A DNA stretch of 50,344 nucleotides from Phaeoceros laevis (GCA_049999765.1 JBNGIQ010009483.1:268846-319189); one strand, 5' to 3'. Counted from the stretch's first letter, positions 29,801-41,700 are shown. Numbers and translations are program-made. The notes: generated by a model from the letters alone, not told the origin.

Positions 29801-30527
29801 ACATTGATTGGCTGAGCCCATTGATACATAGACCAGAATGCCAAAGTATTTTAGGAAAAAGCTGGGGAATACCTGCTATCTGGCAGTGGATTCCTCTGAC
29901 CGTCCCACTCTTTCAAAAACGTTTCTCGAGCACGCTGTTACAAAAAACACAAGAATGATGGTACTCAGTAAGACGTAAAATATGCATTTCTATGATATAC
30001 GGGATCTTGTGTAAGAAACTAAATCGAAGATACTGCTTCCAAAAAATCACATACATCATTGCCTCCGTTCTTGAGGGCGTCCACCTCTGCAGCAGTGAAC
30101 TTTGCCATTGAGATTGACTTTATCCTGTGGGTAAATTCTCGACTGCACTCACAACAAGAACCTCAGATACAGCCCAAACTTTGGAAGGGACAAGCATTTC
30201 CATTTGACTTTGCAACAAAACACAAGCCTACTGTACCATACAACACGTGAGCAGGGAACAGAATGTGAGAAACTTACTGGACTCCACTGCATGAGGTGCA
30301 AACGAACGTTGCGAAATTGGTGCAAACATACTGAGGACCCTGTAGACATAAAACGTCAACATAGTTCAACAAACGAGCCGAGGGTTGACCACACAAAGTT
30401 GGAACGCGATAAGAAATGTACCACTGACCATGCTGCCACAATTGATGCATCTTCGATTTTCTGATAGCTTGAGTAGAGCTCTTATTGTCCTCTCGTTTCT
30501 CTCTTCTTCCTTGAGTCTGCTTCCCAT
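26891..30527 (-). CDS. AGD14: ArfGAP zinc-finger protein, AGD14/ZIGA4-like
   Basis: Twelve exons can be traced: 30429-30527, 30278-30339, 30055-30142, 29873-29934, 29706-29793, 29101-29613, 28490-28942, 28288-28398, 28061-28177, about 27855-27947, 27448-27607 and about 26891-27063. They give about 672 residues in frame. The N-terminal ArfGAP domain has the zinc finger C-x2-C-x16-C-x2-C (CINC to CTSC), then a helix with REFTHRIKSISMAKF and the KEWDGQRNPLPD and RDFIKAVYV elements. Such proteins stimulate GTP hydrolysis on Arf in vesicle traffic. Exon 6 codes for a long Arg/Asp-rich run (RRYDDR-like), followed by a Ser/Pro/Gln-rich tail with FDLP, FPSMG and a terminal NPFG. Those Phe motifs resemble adaptor- or EH-binding peptides. 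The start at 30527 is fixed by the family N-terminus (RTIRALLKLSENRRC). Exons 10 and 12 have alternative acceptors. Confidence 0.85.
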
Positions 30528-31182
30528 TTTGACGCTCGTGCCTAGTTAGAATCCAGAACAGCACATACACTAATTAGTACTGCCTGCCAGCCCACGTTCC
30601 CTGCAAGCAGAGGACAATGCGTGCATTTCCAGCCATTCCACTCGGGTGGCATTCAGTTGACCAATGCAAACACACGCTCCAACCATGCCGCTTTTCAGTT
30701 CTCAAATTCCTCTGGTCTCACCTCCCTCTGCCATCTCTGTCCACAACTAGATCCAAGGCATGCCATACCATCCGCCACCCTGAGGCGCAATTCATGCAGA
30801 CGCCTCGGAGCAGAGCAACCCAGGTCTAAGCGACACAGCACGCGAGGCAAGACTCCCGGATCACACCCCACCATCGCATAAACACGGCATTCTCAGCCGC
30901 GTGCAATTCCAAGCGTCCACAAACGGCCATTGGCCGCGCCAGCTATTGACCAGCCACGGATCTCACTGCCCCTGCAACCAACTAACCTGATGCCGAGCTC
31001 AGATCGGTGCTTGAGCTCGCTCAAGCCCTGGCGAAGAAATGCCCTTAGCAGGAGCGCACGGAAGCTGTAGGCGTGTGGCGCCGGACAAAGGGACGTTGGA
31101 GATGGCAGCACCACTCGAGGCGAGGCTCCATGAGGTGAGGCTACCGAAAGCGGCAGCTGCGGACGCAAGAGCAGTGGGCCAT
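30528..31182 (-). pseudogene. plastid-transit-peptide-like exon remnant (uncertain)
   Basis: On the minus strand from about 31178 to 31002 the frame reads TALASAAAAFGSLTSWSLAS then ISNVPLSGATRLQLP, rich in Ser/Ala with few acids, as in chloroplast transit peptides. The only nearby ATG (31180-31182, atggccc) is one base out of frame. A run of three C just after it could be a one-base insertion or a sequencing error. The frame stops at 30999 with no clear continuation. It may be the dead 5' end of a plastid protein gene upstream of the ArfGAP gene. The rest of 30528-31000 is the ArfGAP 5' flank. Confidence 0.3.
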
Positions 31183-34160
31183 GGCGCGGCCTGCTCCAAG
31201 AGCCCCCTCTCCTCTCTCACCGCTCCCGCCAAGCCTTGCTCCGACACTGTGCGGCTGTGCCCGCGCCCCGGGTCGGTCAATCTCGCTCCCGCTCCTGCTC
31301 CGCTGGTGCTCCTCCTGCTGCCAGGCCCTCTATTCCTCCGCGGGGAAGAGCAGCCAGAGGAGCAGGAAAGCCTGAAAATGCACAGCTGTAAGAAACGGCT
31401 TATGAAAGTGAGAATCGCACATACTCCGTCAGAACCGGCCGTTGACAAACAAACCTGCAGTCCCTCGAAAATAGGGCTTCGAAAATTGTTTTTATCTTTT
31501 GTGTGAGCGCAGGCTGCGGAGCTGTCTCACCTATGGAATCTGTCCTGGATCAAATTTCCGCCCCCTGCCACGAAACGTTTCTGTTCGAATAAGGCAATCA
31601 AATAAGGCGACGTCGGACGCACCCCACCAGCTTGCATTCCACTAGCCGGGATCACAGCTCAAGTACGAGAAATCCCAGCATATGTGGTCGGTGCACGAGG
31701 GCGATCCTAACCCCGTTTCGGTCCAGGAAAAAACGCCTTTTGTGGGTCGGGACCACCTATGTCGCGGGCATTGCGTAGGCTGGGGCTGGCTTGGCTGTCT
31801 TCGACTCATTTCAAAAATACTTTAGTATGGCCACAGTGGCGCGATGTAGACTATCTCTTTCGGGTACGACTGAATATGCGGCAATCACACGCCGACACGA
31901 GGGAGTGTCCAGTCGGATCAACCGGACGTACGCGTCCCGACAGCTCGGCGGAAGCTCGGTAGTCCACATGGAGGCTGGCGGAGGTTGGACAGCACCATCT
32001 GGACGCAAAAGGACTGTGAAGGATCTGCGCGTTTGTTCCGCTCGTGTTTGCGGCCTTCTCTCGGCAGGTTTTATGGATGAATTGGATTGGTCGGATCTGC
32101 TGAAGCTGTGTGCAAGCGAGACTGCAGTGAGATATTGTGCGGACAAATTGTTGCTTCAGATGGATGCGTGCACATGATTTTTTGAGGAGGTGAAGATGTC
32201 GATTTAGCAACTAGGAGCTATGAGCGGCTGGCTTAGCTAGGATGGCTATGGCACTGCTGGTACCGGTACCTCTCCCAATATGTCTCACGCTGCAGCTAAG
32301 CGTCCCTCGGCGCACTCTGTGCAAAACTGTCTCACCTATTATTTGCAATTGAGCTGTTTTCAAGGGCAGCCTTGCGTCCAAAGAAAGAGATATACTCGTC
32401 TGCAGGTAGATTCATGCTCGTCTTGGATGAGTTGAGAGATGGAGATGACGTCGTCTGTCCAGCATGGCGCAGCAGCCAATGAGCAAAAGTTCAAGGTTTG
32501 AAGGTTAAACTGCCGTTTGCATCATTCTGCACACATCCAAGTGCCGAGACCAATCGCATTGTAACTATTGCCTTCTGCAAAGCCTTCGGCAGGGTGGCCA
32601 TGAACAGTCCACCGAGGTGACATCCCCTGCTGCCTGAACTCCTAGTGGAACGGTCGCAAGAGGCCGCGGGCATTTCAACTTGAGTAAGGCGGAATCATCG
32701 GAAGACAGTAGGGTATGACCGAGCGGCCACATGATACGGGCAACAGGTACAAGAGCTGGTCTCTGGTGAATCAGGTCTGTAGGTAATTTTCTGCAGCCAC
32801 CTACGGTTGCAAAAATTTTCTTTTCTTGAGATTGCCAGTTACTCTCTGCTGAAGTAGTGGTCCTTGTGTGTGCGGTGGCCTTCGTGCTTTGTACATGTCG
32901 ACAGTGCAAACAACCCCATCCGTGAGCTAGGGAACTTTGCAAACATGCTATCATCTCTTTCCAAGGTTGAAATTGTGGCAGACGTGAATGTCTTATATCT
33001 GTTGAAGTGTTAAACAGTGGTGGTGGTCATTATGTCCTCCGTGTAAAACCGCCCTATTTTGGTTCTGTCTTGATGTCAATCTTCCCATTGGGGCTCACAA
33101 CAACAAGATTTCTATCTCACATTGTCTACTACAAGCATTCGGAGCTTCTCTGAGGAGGTGTGCCTGCTAGCACTACTCGTGAGAAGCACAGTTCGCACAG
33201 CACCACTTGTGGGTAAGTGCAGTCATGCCATGCAGCAAGATCCTGGTGTCGCTGAACACATTATGACCGAGGAGTTCCCCTGTTTCTGTGGGGATTTGGG
33301 ATTTCAATAATGTTGTTTTCTTTACCAGGTTCTCCCGAAGGCGGCGCTTCAGAGAAATCAGCTTCAGATTAGAATCTGGGGAACGACGAATTGCACAGTT
33401 GGGCCGACTTGCAGCTGCAGGTACTGTATGGAAATTTGGGAACATTTTCTTCTGAATTCCCCTTTGAACGGTGTCACTGCCTTGAAGACTCCCACTGGTC
33501 CCAGGTTCTAAGAACCATCAGCAGCTTGAAGATTCTGAATTTGAAAGGGAACAGTCTTTGCTCACAGGCTCAGTACGCACGCAGGGTAAATGGGATTTTA
33601 AAATTCGACAGTACGTGAACAACTGATGACCGCTTGTTAACTGCCCATCTGGGCGAATCCAAGGAGCTGCAGCACAAGGAGGCAAAAGCGGGGAGCGAGC
33701 GTGAGCCATGTAGCAAGGTGGAGGAGGGAGAAACAGCAGGTTCCCACGTGTGCAAGTGTGAACGTGACATTTGAAGTTGAAGTAGAGCCTTTTTATCGAC
33801 TTGATCACTGAACTAAAGGTGTCAGGAGTGTCTTTGTCTGTAGGAGATGCTGATGGCAACGCGGCAGAGGCATACCAGGCTTCAGACATAAACGTTGGTA
33901 CCCAAGCAGTACAGGAGATGGAACCTGAAAGGTGTACACTGTGCAATGAAAATGTCTCTTAGTTCTTGGACTTACGCCTGACTTGTACTGACGTCTCTCT
34001 TTGTGTGACCTAAGCGGCGTTTGAATTATCAGGATACTTGACAAAACGCATTTAAGCTCATCCAGCGACTCCGTGTAATGAGAGGGTACATTAGGCTGGC
34101 AAACAAGTTTGCTGAGACATCGTTCAGTCATCAAATTAGAGCCTAAGCCACTCGAAACAG
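31183..34160. other. gene-poor region, possible weak spliced gene at 33060-33940
   Basis: A plus-strand frame at 31791-32177 (128 residues) has no recognised motif. At about 33060-33940 there are coding-like pieces with splice-like borders, such as a basic stretch (RRRRFREISFRLESG) after tttaccag at 33329 and an acidic piece (GDADGNAAEAYQ) after tctgtag at 33842. They do not join into one convincing frame. I recognise no family and would treat this as unannotated. Confidence 0.3.
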
Positions 34161-34204
34161 TCTCATGGACCCTGTGGAATGCCTCCAGTGCAGAAAAAAT
34201 GCAT

Positions 34205-34590
34205 GTTGCCTTTAAAGAAGGTAAAAGTAGAGGCATCACACCTGCTTCAATTACATTGTGATTGACCCTATGCAATGCCTTCAGTGGCAGCGAAAAAACA
34301 TGGTGCCTCTAAAGAAGGTAAAAGTAGAGAAATCATATCTGCTGCTAATTGCAGCTTCACCGCCTCTAAGAAGATACAAGTAGAGACAGCGTACCTGCTG
34401 CTAATTGCAGCTTCTCCTCCCCTAAAGAAGGTAAAAGTNNNNNNNNNNTACCTGCTGCTAATTGCAGCTTCTCCTCCCCTAAAGAAGGTAAAAGTAGAGA
34501 CGTCATACCTGCTGCTAATTGCAGCTTCTCCTCTAACGAAGGTAAACGTAGAGACATCATACCTGCTGCTAATTACAGCTTCTCCTGGTT
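34205..34590. repeat. 57-bp minisatellite, about six units
   Basis: Tandem units of about 57 bp such as cctaaagaaggtaaaagtag, then tacctgctgctaattgcag and cttctcc. The first units are diverged, the later ones near-identical. The unit length is 19 codons, so both strands show long open frames that are artefacts of the repeat. Each unit on the plus strand carries gtaaaagt followed 37 nt later by ctaattgcag, a donor/acceptor-like pair. A 10-N gap lies inside. Confidence 0.88.
34439..34448. other. assembly gap of 10 N inside the minisatellite
   Basis: The 47 bases before the gap (34392-34438) recur exactly after it (34449-34495), so the copy number of the 57-bp array is uncertain here. Confidence 0.9.
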
Positions 34591-34826
34591 GTCCGAATAT
34601 TCGAATAAATAAATCACAAATCCACGAAGTTGGGGGCCACGGAGTGTGGATGGTTGGAATCCGAGATGAAAGCCAGGGCTCTGACACATGATAGACTGAT
34701 GCTTGTGTCAGACTGATGCACTCACCATAATGAGATACAGAGTACTATCCACCACCTTGGATCGGGCATGGGGTGATGTTGCATACACAGCAGTCCCATA
34801 CTGATGAGTGAGCTGCTGCCGACTGA

Positions 34827-35790
34827 TCAGGCGTAACCGCCGTGTTTTCCATAACCCCCGTGAGAGTGACCACCTCTTCTCACGTTTCTGTACGCGTAAC
34901 ACCCTATGGTATAAACAACGAGAAGGATTATAAAGACCCCCAGATTCACTCCCCCGACAATGCGCCAATCCCTTTTCACTGTGTCGAGCACGCCAGCCCG
35001 GCAAGAGTTGCAGTCATAGCAGAGTGCGTTCTGGTCGTTGGTCCATGTGCTGCAATCCGAATTGGTGGACGTCTGTGCACCGGTCCAAGTGTTGGACCCC
35101 GCGTAGGAGAAGCCGCACTCGGAAGGAGGTTCACAGCAGCCCGCCTGAGGGTAGACATACTTGTCAGCTGGCTGACGACCTAAAGAAGCAAAGCATGGGA
35201 AGAACGCCTTTGGTAAGGGCAGAGGAAAGTCCAACCTGAACAGAAGACAGCCTTGCGTTGGCTATGGAGTCGAACGTGCTGTATTTCTCGGTGAAGCCTC
35301 CGCAGACGTTGGCATCCTGCAGGCAGCTCTTGATTTTTCTCCAGTTGCTCCCGTCGTTGACCCATTTTTGCAGCCAGGTAGAGTAGTCCTGGAGGCGGTA
35401 CTCCTTGTACCCCCTGCCCTCCACGAACCGTCCCGCTCCCTCATTTGTGACCACGAACGCGAACACAGTGAAGCAGAGCAGCAGCAGGATAAGAAGGAAC
35501 ATAAAAAGCAGGTAGATCCACAGAAGCACAGGTGCGCCAAAGCAGACCCCCGCGAAGCCAACCAAGGACAACACTAGAATGAATGCTCCAATGATGATGA
35601 CGGGCCATTGCAGAAATTTGACACAGTCGGTGGTATGCTTCCTAGCCAGCCAAACGCCGACTGCAATGAGCACCACACCCGCGAGAGCGGAGATGAAGTT
35701 GATAATTCCGGTGACCTTGTTGCTGAGCCCCATCACTGCTGCTACTGCTGCTGGAGCCTCAATCTCTCGCTGTAGCGCCGCTTCAGCCAA
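34827..35790 (-). CDS. plant tetraspanin
   Basis: Two exons, 35790-35236 and 35171-34827, with a 64-bp intron (acceptor cgtcag). The protein is 299 residues from the first Met, or 280 from the second (MGLSNKVTGIINFI, 35733), which is the family-typical start and length. It has four transmembrane helices (near residues 9, 43, 72 and the C-terminus, counted from MGLS). The large extracellular loop carries the plant signature GCCEPPSECGF plus further cysteines (NALCYDCNSCRAG). A short cytoplasmic tail is rich in Gly/His. Plant tetraspanins organise membrane microdomains and act in development, exosome-like vesicles and cell-cell contact. The specific TET class is not assigned. No lesions are visible. 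Confidence 0.87.
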
Positions 35791-36375
35791 TCCTTCAGAT
35801 GCCGGCAGAAGCCAGTGAATGCCGTCGGAGGCGGGAGGAGGAGGACCTAAATGTACAAAGTAAAACGCTGGACCAAACTACTTTCTGTGGTGTAATGCTA
35901 CAATAATACACCCCTGCCTCCATACTGACCGATGCTCGATTCCTCTGCCGAGGTTCGATTCCTCGGCTGCGCGGAAGTGCCACGGTATGAACTGTATGAT
36001 GACACTCACGAGCTTGTGGAAGCCATAACGTTGAGCAACTAAAAGTCGAGGGTGCCGCTGCAGTCGCGGTCTCCGGCCTGCATCATGCAGTTCAGAGCAT
36101 AAGCTATAGCTGCTATACGTCTCCGATCTCCGGCTGCACGTTTCTCGCATGTGGCCACAAACTTTGAAAAGATATAAGTCGCGGTCTCCGGCCTAGCACG
36201 TTTCTCGCATGTGGCCACTAACTTTGAACTTGTGGCTGCAGGCTGTAACCAAGCTGAAAAAGGGTGACTTGGTCTCATTGTATCAAGCAGTCAAACACAA
36301 CCATGTGCATGTGCAGTAGTCTCTGAGGGGTATACCCACAAAGGGCTGCAGCTCGTGCCTCAACGCTTCTTTTAA
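35791..36375. other. intergenic with short tandem duplications
   Basis: Contains an approximately 60-bp tandem duplication at 36136-36228: gcacgtttctcgcatgtggc then cac(a/t)aactttgaa in both copies, with cgcggtctccggcc nearby in each. The 5' flank of the tetraspanin gene lies at the left. A T-arm-like hairpin near 35949 is not part of a tRNA. Confidence 0.55.
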
Positions 36376-36660
36376 TAATTATTCAATCACCTGCTGTGAC
36401 TGGACATGCTCCCGCACTTTGCATACAGCCTGCACTTCTCGTTCCTTAATCTGTGCATGGGCTGCTCTCCTGAAGGTAAGGCTGCCACAATCGCACATGC
36501 TGGTACGAGGCATCAACTCTGCCTTTCTGAAGCCTGCTAAAAAGACATAGCGCTCCCAAGCACTCTGCGAGCATCCACCGCACGTTCCATACACACATGC
36601 TGAGCAAGCCAGTCTGCACCCACATCAACTTGCAGAAATAATAATCCTCCAATCCTTTGA
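36376..36660 (-). pseudogene. short PPR gene fragment
   Basis: The minus strand resembles the PPR gene next to it. Around 36385-36480 the DNA repeats phrases of 37590-37735, such as cacctgctgtgact then tctgtgcatgg and gctg. Reading frames are broken by stops, and only parts of two repeats remain. It is a degraded partial duplicate of a neighbouring PPR sequence. Confidence 0.5.
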
Positions 36661-36996
36661 TGGAGCTGCTTTCTTGCTAAAGAGTTCCAAAACCTACACT
36701 AGCACATGACTGAAGGGGCCCCACGAATGTAACAAAACCTTTTCTTTCCTGATTTTGTCATCTCCAAGCATAGGAGAGGTAGACTTCAACAACTATGTGA
36801 ATATTTGAATAGCATATTTTGTAGGCCTTGCCTCCCCCCGGGCCCATAATATGTTGCAGAGATAAGATGTTATTGTGTGTGCACTGGACCTCTGGCCCAA
36901 GAAGAAGCTGAAGAAAGGATTCCTATGTTTCGTATGACTAAAAGAGATGGGGATCATCCATCTGGCACAGCTGTTCTTGCCCAGCCTTGCAGAGTC

Positions 36997-38823
36997 TTAG
37001 GATGCTTCAAATGCATGAAGAACTCCACCAACGTCTTCGCACCAACTCCGGCCTAGCTGCTTGTATGCCCCATGTTTGACTCTCCTTGCCTGCATTCCCG
37101 TTGCCTCCTCCCACATCTCAGCGCCCGCGTATATGTTTGACATCAAGACATATGCTACAGCATCTTTTTCATCTAACCTCACTGCACTTTCAAAAGCCTG
37201 TCGTCCGACCTCAACATTACTCCACTTTCGGCAACATCCCAACAAAGTGTGCCACACTGAGCCATTAGGTTGGAAAGGCATGGTCTTCACTAACTGCAGC
37301 GCCTCATCCAAATGGCCTGCACGGCCCAAGAGGTCCAGCATGCATATATAGTGCTCAATGGTTGGAGTGATGCCATAATCTGTGCTCATAGCCTCAAAGT
37401 ATTTTCGGCCTTTGTCCACTAGACCCACATGACTGCACAGTGTCAGCACACTGACAAACATGATGCCATCAGGCAGTATGCCCTCACCACTCATCCTGTC
37501 AAGCAAGTTAAACACAGCCTCACCATCTCCTTGTCGGGTGTACCCTGCAATCAGGGCACCCCAGGCCGCCATCTCCCTTTCAGGCAATGAATCAAACACC
37601 TGCTGTGAGTCAACCATACTCCCACACTTGGCATACATATACACCAAGCTAGACCCCACAGCCACATCCTTTTGCCAGCCTCGGTCTTCAATCTGTGCAT
37701 GGAGCTGCTTTCCCAAAGGCAGGGCTGCTGCAGTTGCACATGCTTGCAAGAGGCACACAAAAGTGACAGGATTGGGTGGAGTGATGCCTCCCTGCTGCAT
37801 ACTGTTGTAAAGGCAAAGGGCTTCCTGACACAGTCCCTGCTGAGCATACCCTGTAATCATGGCTGTCCATGTAACCACGTCCTTGTGAGAAAGTCTGTTA
37901 AACACCTCGCGAGCATCCTCTAAACTGCCACACTTTGCGTACATATTCACTAAGCTGTTGCCTACAAACGAGTTAGCTTGGACACCAAGATCTTCCATCT
38001 GTGCATGAATTTTCTTACCATGTTGCAGAGCCGCTTCACCTACACTAGCACATGCCTGCAGGAGGCATGCAAATGTGAAGGCATCGGGTACAGAGATGCC
38101 TTCCTGTTGCATACTACTGTAAAGGGCAAGTGCTTCTTGACACATCCCCTGCTGAGCATAACCTGCAATCATCGCATTCCACGTCACAACGTTTTTGCGG
38201 GGTAGAAGGTCGAACACTTGGCGAGCATCCTCTAAGCTCCCACACTTGGCATACATGTCAACTAAGCAGGTTTTGACAAATATATCTGGCTTGTCTGCAC
38301 TCGCATGAATATGGGCATGAACATCCTTCCCTGCAACCAAATCTCCTGCACTGGCGCATGCTTTCAAGACTGCAACATAAATACGGTTGTCTGGCTTGAC
38401 AGCTGACTGCTGCATCTCATGGTACAGTTTGATTGCTCGAGTAGGCTGTCCATGTCTAGCATATGCCAAAATAATGGAAGACCACATGTACGCGTCTGGA
38501 CTGGGGACCTTGGAAAAAACTCGCATCGCTTCCACCAACCTCCCATGAGACGCATACATACAGATGAGGTGGTTGGCCAAGAAAGCATTGGTTTCATGCC
38601 CACTTCTGACAGTGAGGTCATGCACCCGCCTGCCCAGACTTAAATCCTTCTGGGCAATGCACTTCTTGAGAACTGGGTACAAGAGACTAGTCGCAACACG
38701 ACATCCTCGCTGCACCAGGAGGTATAATCCCTCGACAGCCTCAGTAGCCTCCCCTTCCTCGCACAGTTTCCTGCAGGTTCCTATGTCCAAGTTGCCCGCA
38801 TGTAGTCGTGTTACGTTGAGCAT
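36997..38823 (-). CDS. PLS-class PPR protein with E domain (organelle RNA factor)
   Basis: A 608-residue intronless frame. The start at 38823 has an in-frame TGA about 30 bp upstream and no other ATG between, so it is well defined. About a dozen PLS-type PPR motifs follow, with repeating blocks LVDMYAKCGSLEDARQVFD, VVTWNAMIAGYAQQG, and FVCLLQACA, then an E-type C-terminus (HTLLGCCRKWSNVEVGRQA, AYVLMSNIYAGAEMW) ending about 20 residues later. No DYW deaminase domain is present. Members bind organellar RNA by one-repeat-one-base recognition, usually guiding C-to-U editing, with the deaminase supplied in trans when DYW is missing. I see no strong N-terminal transit peptide. It is the only intact member of the PPR sequences in this window. 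Confidence 0.9.
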   Translation of the reverse strand: MLNVTRLHAGNLDIGTCRKLCEEGEATEAVEGLYLLVQRGCRVATSLLYPVLKKCIAQKDLSLGRRVHDLTVRSGHETNAFLANHLICMYASHGRLVEAMRVFSKVPSPDAYMWSSIILAYARHGQPTRAIKLYHEMQQSAVKPDNRIYVAVLKACASAGDLVAGKDVHAHIHASADKPDIFVKTCLVDMYAKCGSLEDARQVFDLLPRKNVVTWNAMIAGYAQQGMCQEALALYSSMQQEGISVPDAFTFACLLQACASVGEAALQHGKKIHAQMEDLGVQANSFVGNSLVNMYAKCGSLEDAREVFNRLSHKDVVTWTAMITGYAQQGLCQEALCLYNSMQQGGITPPNPVTFVCLLQACATAAALPLGKQLHAQIEDRGWQKDVAVGSSLVYMYAKCGSMVDSQQVFDSLPEREMAAWGALIAGYTRQGDGEAVFNLLDRMSGEGILPDGIMFVSVLTLCSHVGLVDKGRKYFEAMSTDYGITPTIEHYICMLDLLGRAGHLDEALQLVKTMPFQPNGSVWHTLLGCCRKWSNVEVGRQAFESAVRLDEKDAVAYVLMSNIYAGAEMWEEATGMQARRVKHGAYKQLGRSWCEDVGGVLHAFEAS

Positions 38824-39510
38824 ATTTTCAAGCCCGCGGGAGCGGGAGCTTCATCTCAGCAACGTCAGGCATTCCGTCCAGGAGGGGTGTCCTGTCCCAC
38901 TTCTCTTCGAAATGGGAGCCGTCTATTTGTGCAGCTCACTCTCACAGGGGCCCCCACTCTTCGCGCAGCTGAGACTGCTGACACTAGTGTGTGGCTCTCT
39001 TTGGTGCCCCACATGTCTTTTCAGGGGCTATAGGCTTTGCAAAGCGCTCTGGAAGCCAGACCAAGTGGTAAATTCTAATTCCTGGGCATCTTTGATGTGT
39101 ACACATGTGCATGTGCTGCACCTGAATATGACATGCTCTTTGATCAAGCCTACATGGAGACCGGCACTGCTATCCGGCGCAGGAATCCCCACTACAGAGG
39201 TCGATGTGACTACCTGCTGCTTCGGTTCTCCAACTATAAGCAGTGGATCAGTCTTCTTGGTGGCGGCAGCTGCGATCAGGCCATGCGCTCCAGTTTGGCC
39301 TCGGCCTTTCTTTCTGCAACTCAGCACAATATCACCCGCCATCGTGAACAAGTAACAACTTTTTTCAACAAGAAGACCAGCAATCAAGCCGGAAAGGAGA
39401 GACTTGGCAGATCGGGCGCGTGAGAGATAACGTTGGTTTACGAAGTCTCAGCAACGAGGCCAGTGCGAATCCTAGGTTTCAACAAGGCGAGCCCGTCTCC
39501 GGATGCTGTC
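38824..39510. other. divergent promoter region between PPR and methyltransferase genes
   Basis: The two flanking genes point away from each other. A plus-strand frame of 108 residues at 39097-39423 has no recognised motif. No TATA box stands out. Confidence 0.4.
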
Positions 39511-41700
39511 ATGTCGGCCACGCTTGCAGTTGCGAAATATCCAGGTGCATTACCTTTATCTTCACGCTGCTGGAGATCCTTCAGCTACAAATCTGGTCAA
39601 CGGCTTGCGCCCAACCACCTCCGACAATACCCAGGTGCTGCATCGCGCGTGAAGGATAGAGCAAGTGCTAGTTTCCTAGCTCCAGCCGCTCGAGTGAGGA
39701 GGTTTCTGTCACTAGCGTGCTGCGGTAGTTCTTTGAGCTGGGATGGAAGGCTGGCCAGCTTTTGTCTGAAGACTGGGGGACCTTCCAGGCGTTATAATGA
39801 CCTGAATCAGCTGTTGAAGCTGTCCCATTCTAGCTCCTGGGGACCTCTCTACTGTACTGTGACAGAAAAGCAAGTCAACCAAATGCAGGCGGCTCGAATT
39901 GTCTGTGCTGGCGACATTGCTGTAAGTCTGTTATATTTGAGAAATGCCCGATCCATCATTTTCGGCTGCTGAAGTTGCACTTTGTCTGCAAGGAGAGCTG
40001 CCTGACCACATCGTTTCATCCTCAGGACCAGCTTGTAGAGGGACTTCTCAGCTTTGGAGCTTCAAGCTGCACAATCGAAGACGCTAATGTGGATACCCCT
40101 GATGAGCAGAAGGTGTGATTGACGCTGCTACCTTTGTTCAGCATATCCCTAGATATTGCCAGAGCCATTTCCATTTCCGGAGCTCGTTGTAGCACCTTTT
40201 CTGCGCGGAGCTAGCATCGATTTTGGTTGTTTGTCTACCAGATTTTCTCCAAAGGTCCACTTCCATGGCAATCCGGACAGCGCCAGCTGTGGGACGAGGT
40301 AATTCGTTTGCGCTGCTGACATGTTTGCAGTCATTGTGCTAGTGTTTAGTCGTTCAATTTCTGCTGGTTGCGCGCCAACTTGGTGAACTATCAACCTTCT
40401 TGTAGTAAACCCGCTAGCATGGAATTGCAGAGTCAAATTCTCGCCTACTTTCTAGTTGATGAGGATGTGGGTGAAGCCCTGGCAATGGCAGCAGAATCTA
40501 TAGGACTACCAACGATGCCTCAGTATGAGATCGTGAAAGTTCAGGAGAACAATTGGGTCCAGCAGGTTCAGGTGTACATCCAAAAGACTGATACTCTGTA
40601 TGGTATTCAGTTCTGCTTGGTAGTCATGAGTGCTGTTTGGGCATGCTGAAACCGAAATCCTGTTTGCTGTCAGGATATGTTCGTCCCAGTGGAAGTCGCT
40701 GAAGGCCTCTACATAATTCCAAAGTGGTGTACCCCTCCAGTATGTGAGCAACTTTTATTTGACCAATTTCTCACGACCTCGAGCTGAGGAAGCATTGACC
40801 AGCTGTGGCAGGAAGTTGCAGGTTGTAGATAATGTTGAGTAATTTCTTCAGGCAGGAAACCTGCTTATGCAGGAGGGTGTAGATGGAGATGACGCTTTTG
40901 TCACACTTATTTCCTTTCTCCGTGTTGCAGAATAGCTCTGCAACAAATGTGATTCTCGATCCAGGACTCGCGTTTGGAACTGGTGATCATCCCACAACCC
41001 GATTGTGTCTGCGCTGGCTCCACAAAGTGATAAAGGGTGGACATCGTGTGGTGGACTATGGGACTGGATCAGGGATTCTGGCTGTGGCGGCTTTGAAGGT
41101 AGTGGATTGCGGAATGACTGCAGGTCTTTACAAACTCAAAGGAAGACAGATATCTGACCTCGTTTCTTGTGTATCAGATGGGGGCAGAAAGAGTAGTCGG
41201 TGTCGACACTGATCCCGTTGCTGTATCATCTGCAGTCTACAATGCGTCACTGAATTCTCTGCCTACAAGCTCTCTTGAGGTTCGGCTTTGTGAGCCGGAT
41301 GGGAGTGACCCGATTCCTGCCGGAGCAGCTTCACGGACATGGCATTCAGAGACGTCAGGTTCTGGGCTGAAAGGAGCTGGTGCAGCTGGTGAATTTGATG
41401 TTGTTGTGGCAAACATTCTGCTCAACCCGTTGCTTGACCTATCAGCTCGTATAGCTGGTTATGCCAAGCCAGGGGGTCTTGTTGGCCTATCTGGCATTTT
41501 GGAGAGCCAGGTAAGAATTCAATATGTTTTTTGCTTGTGTGTATAGAATGGATTCCAATGAATCATTCTCTCAATACAGCCCTCCTGCACAGGTGAACCA
41601 GTTGAAGGAAGTTTATTCATGCTTATTGGATGATATCGAGGTCTCCGAGGATAATGGGTGGGGCATGCTGGTAGGCAGGAAGAGGAAGCCTAGAGTTTAG
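39511..41700 (+). CDS. PrmA-type (ribosomal protein L11) lysine methyltransferase
   Basis: Eight exons: 39511-39921, 40026-40112, 40242-40298, 40431-40565, 40674-40739, 40931-41098, 41178-41510 and 41593-41700. All have GT-AG borders and give 454 residues in frame. The first exon starts [10 protein letters not shown] and is rich in Ser/Arg/Ala, consistent with an organelle transit peptide. The C-terminal half is a SAM-dependent methyltransferase of the PrmA family: [47 protein letters not shown] (SAM loop), [20 protein letters not shown] (NILL substrate motif), and [11 protein letters not shown]. Bacterial PrmA methylates ribosomal protein L11; plant homologues are predicted in plastids or mitochondria. 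An unusually long Ser/Gly insert follows the SAM site (about 41300-41390). The target is inferred. Confidence 0.88.

Noticed and set aside
34275-34691. CRISPR array or coding repeat protein
   Set aside because: Contiguous 57-bp units without spacers; a minisatellite in plant DNA, and both strands are open only because the unit is a multiple of three.
35935-35985. Second tRNA (T-arm-like ccgaggttcgattcctcgg)
   Set aside because: No D-arm, anticodon arm or matching acceptor strand upstream.
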